Source of the DNA: CAVSWT01 sp963782985
Lineage (GTDB): Bacteria; Bacteroidota; Ignavibacteria; Ignavibacteriales; Ignavibacteriaceae
Reading direction: 5' to 3'
Assembly (NCBI GenBank): GCA_963782985.1
Contig: CAWALU010000006.1
Location: 629,519-693,518, forward strand
DNA length: 64,000 nt
Shown here: positions 34,955-45,224 of the stretch, one piece after another
Layout: every line of letters begins with the position of its first letter
Numbering within the stretch: position 1 is the first letter of the stretch
Translations under genes and position numbers: made by a program
Notes under the pieces: generated by a model
The model's database searches: none
Told to the model about the DNA's origin: nothing
Seen by the model: the letters and a program-made list of their open reading frames with translations, nothing else

Positions 34955-35764
34955 ATGTACTACGATCCAATTAAAAATATTTTTGCTTCTGTTATAAAAA
35001 AAATTCCGTTTCTTAGGATTATTTTTTATAAAATTTTAAATCTTATGTTTCTTCGTTCATGGTATGTCAGAAGGGAATTAAAAAACTTAAGAAAAATTTT
35101 TGGCGACAAGCATATTAATATTTATGACGCCGGAACTGGCTACGCGCAATATTCCTATTTCATGGCAAAAAAATTAAAACCTAACAGCATTTATTCTGTT
35201 GATGTAAAAGAAGATTGGATTAAAGACGCTGAAGATTTTTTTATTCAGCAGGGAATTAACAACGTTAAATTCGGCATTGAAGATTTAACTCAAATAAACT
35301 ATGAAAATAAATTTGATTTAATTGTCTGCGTGGACGTAATGGAACATATTGAAGACGATGTAAAGGTCTTTCAAAATTATTTTAATGCTTTAAAAGAAGG
35401 CGGATTTTTATTAATAAATACGCCTTCAATATACGGCGGCAGCGATGTGCATGATGACGACGAAGAAAGTTTTATCGGCGAACATGCGAGGGACGGATAT
35501 TCATTTGAAGATTTAAAAATAAAATTAGAACCTTTAGGCTTTAAAATATTTAAATCAATTTACACTTATGGTTTCTGGGGCGATAAAGCATGGAGGCTGG
35601 GTATTAAATATCCAATGATTCTGCTAAGTGTTTCCAAATTATTTTTATTGATTCTTCCATTCTATTATTTAATTACCCTGCCTTTTACTTTAGTGATGAT
35701 GTATTTAGATTACTCATCAACAAATAAAATCGGTTCGGGAATAAATTTCATAGCCCTAAAATAA
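34955..35764 (+). CDS. Class I SAM-dependent methyltransferase with C-terminal hydrophobic tail
   Basis: The 269-residue protein has the SAM-binding motif I DAGTGYAQYSYFM (about 48-60), the acidic motif SVDVKEDW, and FDLIVCVDVMEHIEDDVKVF, the typical motif with the H of MEHI. The last 55 residues include a hydrophobic stretch (LLSVSKLFLLILPFYYLITL), suggesting attachment to the membrane. The substrate is unknown. It is followed after 21 bp by YfhO and preceded by the glycosyltransferase, so a role in envelope glycolipid or polysaccharide modification is likely. Confidence 0.85.
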   Translation: MYYDPIKNIFASVIKKIPFLRIIFYKILNLMFLRSWYVRRELKNLRKIFGDKHINIYDAGTGYAQYSYFMAKKLKPNSIYSVDVKEDWIKDAEDFFIQQGINNVKFGIEDLTQINYENKFDLIVCVDVMEHIEDDVKVFQNYFNALKEGGFLLINTPSIYGGSDVHDDDEESFIGEHARDGYSFEDLKIKLEPLGFKIFKSIYTYGFWGDKAWRLGIKYPMILLSVSKLFLLILPFYYLITLPFTLVMMYLDYSSTNKIGSGINFIALK

Positions 35765-35785
35765 TTCTTAGCTTAGGTTAAATTA

Positions 35786-38347
35786 ATGTCAAAAGTTAAA
35801 AAGCGAATTACTTCACAAAAAAATATTAAAAATAGTTTTCTTACAAATTTTAATATAGTAGAAATCATCCCGCCTAAACATCACGTTTGGATTGTAATTT
35901 CATTAATCATAATTCTATTTCTAATCTTTTTGAATCCTTTATATTTTGGGAATAAGACTTTCCAATCCGGTGATATAGTTGCCAGCAGTTCAATGCAAAA
36001 TTACATTGCAGATCATGGTGAAGGATACACCCTTTGGAATCCATTAATTTTCTGCGGAATGCCGGCTTATGCAATTGGCGTAGGTTACAAATGGTTTAAT
36101 TTAATTTATGTGGGATTTACAAGCCTTCGCACCGCTTTTGCATCTTTCTTTTCGGTTGGTTATGCAATGTGGAGTTTCTATTTAATTATTCTCGGCATTT
36201 CCTCCTTTTTCTTAATGAAGTATTTAACTAAAAATACACTGGTCAGTTTATTTACAGGCATTGCAACCTCATTCAGCACGGGGCTAATTGTCTTTTTATT
36301 TATTGGACACGTAACAAAACTTACATCGTTAAGTATGTATCCTTTAATTTTTCTTATGCTTTTAAAATTTAAAGATAAGATCCGGCTGTTGGATTTTTTA
36401 ATTTTAATTATCGCACTTCAAATATTTGTTCAGGGATTTCATGCGCAAATAATATTCTATACATTTTTTGCAGCGGGAATTTTTTATATCTACTACTTTT
36501 TAAGATCGATTTTTAAAAAAGATACTTTGGTTAGAAATCAAACTTTAAAGTCAGCCGCCGTATTTGCCGGCGCCGTTATTATAGCTTTATTAATTCAGAT
36601 GGATAGCCTTACGCAGATTTATGAATATACGCCATATTCCACTCGCGGAACAGAGAGTATAGTTGATAAAGCCAGCGGCAAACAGCAGGAGAGTACTTCT
36701 AACTATTATGATTATCATACAAGCTGGTCATTTTCGCCAGGAGAAGTTTTAACATTTATTGTTCCCTCTTATTACGGTTTTGGCAGCTCAACTTACCAAG
36801 GGGAATTAACCAAAAATCAGCCGGTGGAAGTAAATACATATTTTGGTCAAATGCCATTTGTGGATGTTGCAATGTATATGGGAGTTTTAATTTTCTTCTT
36901 AGCCTTATTTGGAATATTTACAAAATGGAAAGACCCATTTGTGCAATTCTTAACAATACTTTCAGGGGTTGCACTGCTCATTTCATTTGGAAAAACATTT
37001 CCGGTATTGTTTGATTTGTTATTTTATTACCTGCCGTTCTTTAATAAATTCCGAGTTCCTTCTATGATACTTGTGCTTGTTCAATTAAGCGTTCCGGTTT
37101 TGGCTGGCTACGGAATAATGGGAATTTTTTCGGCGAAGGATACCAATAACCAAAAATTAATTAAGTTCATTAAATATTCTGCGATTGCGTTTTCAACTTT
37201 ATTTGTCCTTTCAATCTTGTTAAGCGGCGTTATTTCAGATTGGTTTAATTTAAGAGTGAACGATTACGCACAAAGCATTTCGAGTTCACAAAAACAATTA
37301 TCTCAGCAGTTTCAAGCTTTGGCCGGATACATATCCGAAATATTCGTAAGCGATTTATTTTTTGCATTAGGCTTTTTAACCGCCGCTGCCTGGGCTGCAT
37401 TTGCCTTTGTTAATAATAGAATTAGTAAAGATGCATTGGTTCTTTTTCTAATTGTTATTGCTTTAATTGATCTTTGGAGAATTGACGCCCGGGGCGCTAA
37501 ATACAGCGATCCGCCAACTAAAGAAAATTTCTTTCAAGAGCCCGATTATGTTAAAGTGATAAAAAATCAGAAGGATAAAAATCCATATCGTATTTTAAAT
37601 CTAAAACAAGATCAGACTCCAGGCTCATTTACCAGCAACTCCAACTTTAACGCTTATTTTTTGCTTGAAGATTTTTATGGCTATTCCGGAATAAAGCCGA
37701 GAGCATATCAAGATATACTTGATGTGATGGGTCCCGTTAATGAAACGGCGTGGAGAATGTTGAACGTTAAATATATTATAACCGGACAACCGGTTCCACC
37801 AGCTCAATTCCCTTATATTAAACAAATTTCAACAACGGAAAAAAGTTATGTATATGAAAATAAAAATGCTTTGCCTAGGGCTTATTTTGTAAATAAGGTA
37901 GAACAAAAACCAGCTTTAGATATTTTAAACTTAATGAAAGCAAATTCATTCGATCCTAAAAATATTGCATACTTGGAAGATCTAAAAATAAATGTTGATG
38001 AGATCGATTCAACTGTTTACGCAAACATTACAAAATACACAGATGAAAATATTGAACTAAATGTTAGCGCTTCGGGAAATAATTTCCTTTTTGTGGGCAA
38101 CACATTTGTAAAAGGCTGGAAAGCGTTTGTCAATGGAAATGAAACTAAAATATATAAAACTAATCACGGTTATTTGGGGTTGATTGTTCCAAAAGGCAAG
38201 CATAAAATTTTAGTTACTTATTCCCCTGATAGTTTTTACATTAGCAAATATGTAGCATTGGTTTTAAGTTCTTTAGTTATAGTTGGATTAATACTCTCCA
38301 TATTTTTCGAGTATCGGAAGAAAAACCTATTAACAGTTCAGACTTAA
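35786..38347 (+). CDS. YfhO-family membrane protein (large multi-TM, putative GT-C type)
   Basis: The 853-residue protein has about 12-13 hydrophobic helices in two groups (residues 30-470 and 515-560), with a C-terminal soluble domain of roughly 250 residues and a last helix near 823-843. This layout and PRAYFVNKVEQ plus GWKAFVNGNETKIYKTNHG near the end match the YfhO (Bacillus) family, reported to help add sugars to lipoteichoic acid. YfhO proteins are thought to be polyprenyl-phosphate-sugar dependent membrane glycosyltransferases. Its position directly after a DPM1-like transferase and a methyltransferase fits glycosylation outside the membrane. The acceptor is unknown. Confidence 0.88.
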   Translation: MSKVKKRITSQKNIKNSFLTNFNIVEIIPPKHHVWIVISLIIILFLIFLNPLYFGNKTFQSGDIVASSSMQNYIADHGEGYTLWNPLIFCGMPAYAIGVGYKWFNLIYVGFTSLRTAFASFFSVGYAMWSFYLIILGISSFFLMKYLTKNTLVSLFTGIATSFSTGLIVFLFIGHVTKLTSLSMYPLIFLMLLKFKDKIRLLDFLILIIALQIFVQGFHAQIIFYTFFAAGIFYIYYFLRSIFKKDTLVRNQTLKSAAVFAGAVIIALLIQMDSLTQIYEYTPYSTRGTESIVDKASGKQQESTSNYYDYHTSWSFSPGEVLTFIVPSYYGFGSSTYQGELTKNQPVEVNTYFGQMPFVDVAMYMGVLIFFLALFGIFTKWKDPFVQFLTILSGVALLISFGKTFPVLFDLLFYYLPFFNKFRVPSMILVLVQLSVPVLAGYGIMGIFSAKDTNNQKLIKFIKYSAIAFSTLFVLSILLSGVISDWFNLRVNDYAQSISSSQKQLSQQFQALAGYISEIFVSDLFFALGFLTAAAWAAFAFVNNRISKDALVLFLIVIALIDLWRIDARGAKYSDPPTKENFFQEPDYVKVIKNQKDKNPYRILNLKQDQTPGSFTSNSNFNAYFLLEDFYGYSGIKPRAYQDILDVMGPVNETAWRMLNVKYIITGQPVPPAQFPYIKQISTTEKSYVYENKNALPRAYFVNKVEQKPALDILNLMKANSFDPKNIAYLEDLKINVDEIDSTVYANITKYTDENIELNVSASGNNFLFVGNTFVKGWKAFVNGNETKIYKTNHGYLGLIVPKGKHKILVTYSPDSFYISKYVALVLSSLVIVGLILSIFFEYRKKNLLTVQT

Positions 38348-38359
38348 ATATTTAAAGTT

Positions 38360-39703
38360 TTGCAAGAAAAAGATGAAATAGTTACCAAAATAAATTTTGG
38401 GTCCCAGGCATTTAAAAAATACTTTTCAAACACATCTTGGCTCTTTGGTCAAAGAGTATTCAAATTAGTAATAAGCTTTGTTGTAAATATCTATATGATT
38501 AGATATTTAGGTCCTGCTAATTTTGGGTTACTAAGTTACGCAATAAGTTTTGCCGGAATTTTTGCCGCTATTTCAACACTGGGATTAGATAGTATTATCG
38601 TTCGAGAATTAGTTAATAACCCTGCAAAGCGAGATGAGTTGCTTGGATCAACATTTTATTTAAAATTATTTGGTGCAGTTTTATCAATAATTTTTATCCT
38701 GTTAACTCTATATGTAACGTCAGAAGTAGGTTTTACTGGAATTTTAATTTTAATAATATCTAGCTCAGCATTATTTCAAACTTTAAATGTAGTTGATTTT
38801 TATTTCCAAGCTAATGTGGAAATAAAAAATTCAGCAATAGCGCAATTTGTTGGACTAATAATTTCATCATTATTTAAAGTTCTATTAATATTTCTTAAAG
38901 CTCCATTAATTTATTTTGCTGTGGCATTTACACTAGAATTCTTTTTAATAAGTATTGGGTTTGTTATTGCTTATAAGTTTAAAAAATTAAATTTATTTAA
39001 TTGGAAATTTAATAAAAGTATTGCTTTAAATTTAATTAAAGATTCTTGGCCATTAATTCTCTCAGGTTTAGTAATTGCAATATATATGAAAATTGATCAG
39101 GTAATGATTAAGAATATGCTAAACGATACTGAAGTAGGGTATTATGCCGCCGCCGTTAGAATTTCAGAATCTTGGTATTTTATTCCAACAGCAATCTGCA
39201 TTTCGTTATTTCCATCAATTATAAATGCTAAGAAGATAAATAGTGTTTTATACATGAACCGAATGCAGAAGTTATATGATATTTTAACGTGGTTGGCAAT
39301 TGCAGTTGCGGTTCCAATAACCTTATTTTCAACTTTTTTTGTAGGAATATTATTTGGGCAAGAATATATTTCCTCGGCACCGGTTTTAACAATCTATATT
39401 TGGGCGGGATTACCAGTATCACTTGGAGTTGCAAGCAGCCAATTTTTAGTTAATGAAAATTTAACTAAAATTTCTTTTAGCAGAACATCCATTGGGATGA
39501 TAGTGAATGTCTTATTAAATTTTATTTTTATTCCGTTATATGGAATAATTGGTTCTGCTTTAGCTACTTTAATTTCATACTCGTTAGCTACTTTTTCAAT
39601 TGGATTTTCAAAGAAAACTTTTGGTCAATTAAAATTGATGATGAATTCAATTCTGTTTATTACACTTTTTAAATATGTCAGAGGTATATGGCAATCTCGA
39701 TAA
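38360..39703 (+). CDS. Polysaccharide flippase (Wzx/RfbX-like)
   Basis: The 447-residue protein is an oligosaccharide flippase of the MOP superfamily, with about 12-14 helices. NTSWLFGQRVFKLVISFVVN, RYLGPANFGLLSYAISFAGI and VGYYAAAVRISESWYFIPTA are family signatures. It would move undecaprenyl-linked sugar units across the inner membrane. The start is TTG at 38360. The next gene starts 16 bp before its stop, so translation is coupled. No polymerase (Wzy) or chain-length (Wzz) gene is recognisable in the window, so the complete assembly route is not here. Confidence 0.93.
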   Translation: MQEKDEIVTKINFGSQAFKKYFSNTSWLFGQRVFKLVISFVVNIYMIRYLGPANFGLLSYAISFAGIFAAISTLGLDSIIVRELVNNPAKRDELLGSTFYLKLFGAVLSIIFILLTLYVTSEVGFTGILILIISSSALFQTLNVVDFYFQANVEIKNSAIAQFVGLIISSLFKVLLIFLKAPLIYFAVAFTLEFFLISIGFVIAYKFKKLNLFNWKFNKSIALNLIKDSWPLILSGLVIAIYMKIDQVMIKNMLNDTEVGYYAAAVRISESWYFIPTAICISLFPSIINAKKINSVLYMNRMQKLYDILTWLAIAVAVPITLFSTFFVGILFGQEYISSAPVLTIYIWAGLPVSLGVASSQFLVNENLTKISFSRTSIGMIVNVLLNFIFIPLYGIIGSALATLISYSLATFSIGFSKKTFGQLKLMMNSILFITLFKYVRGIWQSR

Positions 39704-40350
39704 TAGAACAATTAAAAATTATTTCAATATTAATTAAAGAGCCTGCAGTATTAAAAGCACTTTTATCTCAAAAACATTCGGGATATTTGTTAGACCAGGG
39801 CTGGTTTAATTCTTATAAAAAGAGAGAACCATTTGATAAATTCGGAAATCCTATTCCATGGATGTCATATCCAAGTATAGATTTCCTTGAGGAAAGATTA
39901 AAACCTAATTTAAACTTATTTGAATATGGTAGCGGCAATTCAACTTTTTATTACGCAACAAAAGTCCTAAAAGTCACCTCTGTTGAACACGATAACATTT
40001 GGTTTAGTAAAATAAAAAAAAAATTACCTGCAAATGTTGAATTAATTTTTTCAAAATTTGAACCTGACAAAGAGTATTGTAAAATGAGTAAAAATATTAA
40101 TGAGAAATTTGATATAATTATTGTTGATGGGGTTGATAGAAATAATTGTTTAAAATACTCAGTAGAAGCCTTATCACCTAGTGGAGTACTAATTTTAGAT
40201 GATTCGGAACGCAAAGAATACTTCGAAGGGACTGAATATATAATTAAAAATAAATTTAAAAAAATTGATTTTTGGGGAATTGCACCGGGCATTTTATTTA
40301 AAAAGTGCACTACAATCTTTTATAAAAATAACAACTGTTTGGGAATCTAA
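39688..40350 (+). CDS. SAM-dependent methyltransferase-like protein
   Basis: The 220-residue protein has FEYGSGNSTFYYATK (about 76-90) as a SAM-binding glycine loop and a later FDIIIVDGVDRNNC acidic motif, followed by SGVLILDDSERKEYF. This is the class I Rossmann fold used by FkbM-like and related sugar O-methyltransferases. Substrate unknown. It overlaps the flippase gene by 16 bp and is followed by another methyltransferase-like gene after 14 bp, which puts it inside the polysaccharide operon. A catalytic role on the glycan is an inference from context. Confidence 0.75.
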   Translation: MAISIIEQLKIISILIKEPAVLKALLSQKHSGYLLDQGWFNSYKKREPFDKFGNPIPWMSYPSIDFLEERLKPNLNLFEYGSGNSTFYYATKVLKVTSVEHDNIWFSKIKKKLPANVELIFSKFEPDKEYCKMSKNINEKFDIIIVDGVDRNNCLKYSVEALSPSGVLILDDSERKEYFEGTEYIIKNKFKKIDFWGIAPGILFKKCTTIFYKNNNCLGI

Positions 40351-40364
40351 ATATTTATTTATTT

Positions 40365-40997
40365 ATGTATAAAAAATTCAAACAATTTATCTATCGCAGA
40401 TTAATGCCATTTATTAGGATTCAAAAATATTTTCAATGGTTAAGTTATTTAAAATCCAATGGGAATGTTTTTTTAGTATTAGGTGCAGGTCCGACAAAGT
40501 ATGAAGGATGGTTTTCCACTGATATTGTTACTCTTGATGTCACCAGAGAAAAAGATTTTAAAAAATATTTTAAGAATAAAAAAATAAATAAAATTTTGGC
40601 TGAACATGTTATTGAACATTTATCCTCAGAACAAATAATTAAAATGAACAAAAATATTTATAAGTATTCTGAATCAGATTTAAATATTAGAATTGCAGTA
40701 CCTGATGGTTTTCATCCAGATGTTGAATATATAAATAAAGTAAAACCAGGAGGCAGCGGTGAAGGAGCAGACGACCATAAACATTTATTTAATTTTAAAA
40801 CCTTAACCGAGATTTTTAATGAAACAGGTTATAAGGCAAAAATAGTTGAATATTGGGATGAAAATGGGAAATTCCATTCGTCATATAATGCTAATAATGG
40901 TTATATAAAAAGATGCTTTTCTAATGATTTAAGAAATAATGATGGTATTCCGCATTATACTTCATTGATAATTGATTTTACAAAAAAGAGTTATTAA
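40365..40997 (+). CDS. SAM-dependent methyltransferase-like protein (COG4627-like)
   Basis: The 210-residue protein shows VFLVLGAGPTKYEGWFSTDI (SAM-binding region) and KILAEHVIEHLSSEQIIKM, the conserved H-V-I-E-H block of COG4627-type predicted methyltransferases, then RIAVPDGFHPDVEYINKV and DDHKHLFNFKTLTEIFNETG. The usual final part of the Rossmann fold is reduced, so activity is not assured. It belongs to the polysaccharide gene run, 14 bp behind the preceding methyltransferase. The methyl acceptor is unknown. Confidence 0.8.
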   Translation: MYKKFKQFIYRRLMPFIRIQKYFQWLSYLKSNGNVFLVLGAGPTKYEGWFSTDIVTLDVTREKDFKKYFKNKKINKILAEHVIEHLSSEQIIKMNKNIYKYSESDLNIRIAVPDGFHPDVEYINKVKPGGSGEGADDHKHLFNFKTLTEIFNETGYKAKIVEYWDENGKFHSSYNANNGYIKRCFSNDLRNNDGIPHYTSLIIDFTKKSY

Positions 40998-41082
40998 AAC
41001 GATGTCTAGGAAATCATAATTGCTAAATTTTGGATTTTAGTTTTTCTTTTTTTAATTAATATTTTGTAACAGTGAAAATTGA

Positions 41083-41974
41083 ATGTCATTTGCTCCAATA
41101 ATATTATTTGTATATAACAGACCATGGCATACTAAGCAAACCGTTAAATCGCTTAAAAATAATTTGTTAGCCACAGAAAGCGATTTATTTATTTTTTCGG
41201 ATGGTCCCAAAAATGAAAATGAAACAACTCAAGTTTTGGAGGTACGAAAATTTATCAAAAAAATTACTGGATTTAAGGAAATTAAATATTATTGAAAAAG
41301 AAAAAAATATTGGTTTGGCTAATTCAGTTATAGGAGGAGTTACATCTGTATTAAATAAATTTGGTAAAGCAGTAATTGTGGAAGACGATCTAATAAGCTC
41401 GCCATATTTTTTAAATTTTATGAATGAAGCTTTAGATTTTTATAATGATGATAAAAAAATATTTTCAATCTCTGGTTATAGTTACCCAATTGATATTCCT
41501 GTTAAGTATAATAAAGATATTTACGTTTTACCAAGAGCTTCATCCTGGGGTTGGGGAACATGGTTAGATAGATGGGAGAAAGTTGATTGGAAAATAAATG
41601 ATTATTCTGAGTTTGATTCAAATATTGATATGCAAAAAAAATTTAATGAAGGTGGAGAAGATTTGACTCCTATGTTGAAACAACAAATATTTGGCATGAT
41701 TGATTCATGGGCAGTTCGTTGGTCATATGCACATTTTAAAAATAATTCATTTTGTTTATACCCTGTTAAATCATTTTTGAAAAATATAGGTGCTGATAAA
41801 TCAGGAACCCATACTTCGAGAACAAATAAATTTGATGTCAAGCTCGAGGTATTACGTTCTGAAATTAATTTCATAAAAAATATTTCCGTAGATGAAGAAA
41901 TTAAGAATAATTTAATGACCTTTTTTAGAATTAGTTTTTACAGAAAAATAATTAATAAAATTAAACTGAAATAA
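41083..41974 (+). pseudogene. GT-A glycosyltransferase, one frameshift
   Basis: The first frame (41083-41295) reads MSFAPIILFVYNRPWHTKQT and LFIFSDGPKN, a GT-A start, and stops after 70 codons. The second continues with NIGLANSVIGGV, AVIVEDDLISSPYFLNFMNE (EDD metal site) and RASSWGWGTWLDRWEKVDW, to 41974. Together they make a near-full-length family protein of about 296 residues. The join is at about 41285-41292, where TATTATTG in place of TATATTG adds one base. Members of this family transfer sugars in O-antigen synthesis. It could be real decay, phase variation or an assembly error. Confidence 0.82.
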
Positions 41975-41994
41975 TAAATATAAAATTTAAAGTT

Positions 41995-42842
41995 ATGAGT
42001 TTATTTGAATCAAAGTTTAAAAATTTATATTTATTTCTTCATAACAAATTTTACCGTGAATTTGTAAACCTATTATTTAAGTATGGAAACTCACCTAGAA
42101 ATAAACCTAAGACTATTAAATTTCTTACATATCGAATTCAAGTACAGGATTGCCTATCATTTATTTTTCAATTTAAAGAAATGTTTGTCAAACAGTATTA
42201 TATGTTTGAAACAAAAAATGAATCGCCGTTAATATATGACTGTGGCGCAAATATTGGAATAAGCTGCATATCCTTTAAAAAATATTTCCCTAATTCTAAA
42301 ATAAAAGCGTTCGAAGCCGACCCGGCAATTGCTAAAATGCTGGGAAATAATTTGAATGAAAATTCAATAACTGGTGTTGAAGTTTATTCAAAAGCAGTTT
42401 GGATCAATAATAACGGAATTGAATTCGGTGCAGAAGGCGCGGACTCAGGTTCTATATACAGCAGCAGAAATAAAATGAAAGTTGAATCAATAAGATTAAA
42501 AGATTTTATTGATGAGGAAGAAACTATTGAATTTTTAAAGATTGATATTGAAGGTGCTGAAGCAGAAGTAATACAAGATTGTGGTAAAAGTTTAAAAGAG
42601 TAAAAAATATATTTATTGAATATCATTCTTATTTAAACCATGAACAGCATTTAGATAAAATGCTTAAGATTCTTACAGAAAATAATTTTAGGTATTTTAT
42701 AAAATCTGATGAGCAGCGGGTGAGTCCTTTAATCAATAAAAAGAGTACTGTTAATCCTTCAATGGATTTGCAATTAAATATATTCGCTTATAGAAATAGT
42801 AGTAGTTTTAAATTTGAAGTCAATCATAAAAAAAATATTTGA
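41995..42842 (+). pseudogene. FkbM-family methyltransferase, one frameshift
   Basis: FkbM enzymes methylate hydroxyls on sugars or other small molecules. Frame one (to 42603) shows PLIYDCGANIGISCISFKKY, FEADPAIAKMLGNN and EFLKIDIEGAEAEVIQD, then ends KSLKE-stop. Frame two resumes with RVKNIFIEYHSY and the C-terminal domain to 42842. One A is missing from the run at about 42594-42598 (TTTAAAAGAG). The core SAM-binding domain is intact, so the truncated product could still fold. Its end overlaps the next FkbM gene by 29 bp. Confidence 0.82.
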
Positions 42843-43768
42843 AAGAGAAGAATTAAAATTAAATCCGCCTGTGTTAGTTGATATCGGCGCTTCCGAATCA
42901 ATACATAAAAAGTGGAGAATGTTTTCCAAATATGCTATCTGCATCGCATTTGACGCAGATGATAGAGATTTTAATTTAAGAGAAGAAGAGAATAATAATT
43001 TTAAAAAGCTCTATACATTTAATTGTATTGTATCTGATTTCGATAGCGATTCTTCGGATTTTTTTCTTACAAAATCACCCTACTGCTCAAGTCTTTTAAA
43101 GCCTAATTCAGATAAGTTAAATGAATTGGTATTCGCTCCCTTATTTGAAATAGAAAAAATAAAAAAAATAAAAACCGTTTCTTTAAATTTGATTTTAAAG
43201 CAATTGAACATTAAAAATGTTGACTGGTTTAAGTCAGATTCTCAAGGAATTGATCTAAGATTATTTAAAAATATAGATGAAGAAATTAGAAAGAAAATTA
43301 TTGTTGCTGAGTTTGAACCGGGTTTTATTAACGCCTATGAAAATGAAGATAGGTTATATTCTATTTTAGAATACATGGACTCACTGGATTTTTGGATTTC
43401 TGATTTTGTTGTGAAAGGGACATCAAGGATTTCTCATTTGGATTTTAATAAATTTTCTAAGAATAAAGTTTATTTAAACTTTTAAAAGAATCACAAAAAA
43501 TTTTTCTTGCTGGGCTGAGATTACATTTATAAATAATATGAGATTAAATTCTAATTTTACCATTAGAGAATTTTTACTCGCTTGGTTATTCGCTGAAATT
43601 GAACACCAGCACACTTTTGCATTAACGATCGCAAAAACAGGATTTAAAAAGTTTAATGATTCTTTATTCTTGAAACTTGAAAAATATTCCTCTTCATTAA
43701 TAAGAAGAGAAATTTATAAACTAAAATTTTTCCCATCAGTCATTACCAAGCTAAAGAAAGCGTTTTAG
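42814..43768 (+). pseudogene. Second FkbM-like methyltransferase, one frameshift
   Basis: The frame from TTG 42814 to 43485 encodes PPVLVDIGASESIHKKWRMF, CIAFDADDRDFNLREE and VDWFKSDSQGIDLRLF. It stops at TAA in TTTTAAAAG, but the next frame gives KRITKNFSCWAEITFINNMR and then FTIREFLLAWLFAEIEHQHT, a natural extension of about 95 residues ending at 43768. One extra T near 43481-43484 explains the break. It is an FkbM-type Rossmann methyltransferase with unknown acceptor. The TTG start overlaps the previous gene; no ATG is available earlier than the first block. Confidence 0.75.
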
Positions 43769-43773
43769 AATTC

Positions 43774-45039
43774 ATGAAAGTAGTACATGTAAGTCATACT
43801 GATATCAAAGGCGGCGCAGCTCGTGCAGGCTATGGATCTTTAAATCGTTAGAAACTGTAGATATTGATGCAAAAATGCTTGTCCAGAGAAAGTTTGGAAC
43901 AAATTCAAATGTTTATGGAATATCAGATACTTTCACTTCAAATCTTTTAACAAACAAAAGAATTTATGTTGATTTACTTCCTATGTATCTTTTTACGAAA
44001 AGACAACTTGGTAGATTTTCTTTTGCACGGGAGGGGATTAATATTTCAAAAATCAATTTAATTCAGGAAGCTGATATTATTCATTTCCATTGGATAAATG
44101 AAGGTTTTCTATCATTAAAAAGTATTTCACAATTAATTAATCTTAAGAAACCAATCTTTTGGACTTTGCACGATATGTGGGCGTTTACAGGCGGGTGTCA
44201 TTACGCTGGCATATGTGAAAAATATAAAAATGTTTGTAATGCCTGTCCATTCTTAATATATCCAAACCGAAAAGATTTTTCATTTAAAATCTGGGCAATG
44301 AAAAATAAAATTTTCAATAAATTAAAAATGCAAATTGTATCACCAAGTCATTGGTTAAAAGATTGCGCTGAGAAAAGTTCGTTATTCAATGATTTAAAAA
44401 TTGATGTAATCCCATACGCCATAAATCTTGATATATTTAAACCTCTAAACAAAACTAACGAAAGGAAAAAATTAAATCTTCCGCAGGACAAAATATTAAT
44501 TCTATTTGGGTCAATGAATATAAAGGATGAGAGAAAAGGATTTAAATACTTTTAAAGAGAGTCTTATTAAATTTTTATCAAAACATCCGGAATTTAAAAC
44601 TAAAATTCAAATAGTTGTTTTCGGTAGGACTGATAAAGAAATGCAGCAGGGAATTCCATTCGATATCATTTTTTATGGAAGAATTGAATCCGATCAGAAG
44701 ATGGCTTCTTTATATAATGTAACAGACTTCTTTGTTACATCTTCACTCGAAGACAATTATCCAAATACTATAATGGAATCTTTATCTTGTGGTGTGCCGG
44801 TTCTTGCTTATAAAATTGGCGGAATCCCAGATATGATTACACATTTTACCAATGGATATTTAGCCGATTCAGTTAGTGCTGATTCTCTAACAAAAGGAAT
44901 TGAATGGATGTGCATGAATAAAGAATATTGGGTAAAATTGAGTATGAATGCAAGGGAAGGTATAATTAAAAAAAATTCACCCGAAGTTATTGGGAATAGT
45001 TATTTACAATTATATAAGAAGGTAATGCTGCAAAATTGA
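43774..45039 (+). pseudogene. Family 4 glycosyltransferase, two frameshifts
   Basis: ATG 43774 opens with MKVVHVSHTDIKGGAARAGY, the GT4 start with donor-side glycines. A stop at 43852 follows a one-base loss near 43838; frame two continues FKSLETVDIDAKMLVQRKFG, HFHWINEGFLSLKS and ILFGSMNIKDERKGFKYF, to a stop at 44555. One extra T at about 44548 shifts again, and frame three runs FKESLIKFLSKHPEF, then TSSLEDNYPNTIMESLSCGV (the EX7E donor motif) to 45039. The combined product is a retaining transferase of about 420 residues, acting on a surface glycan. Two independent breaks in one gene argue for real decay or a locally poor consensus. Confidence 0.82.
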
Positions 45040-45224
45040 ACTTTAATTTTTTTGTTCCAAGCGAATAATCACAGATCTTCAGAATCAGATAAATTTCTTG
45101 AAAAATTATAAAAACTTATTGTAGAATTTATTAAGCATGTTTTTTGATAATAAATAATCATAGCTCAAAATGTTAATAGATAAAATTTGTATATTAAATA
45201 CTTATTAACTATAAGGATAATCTA

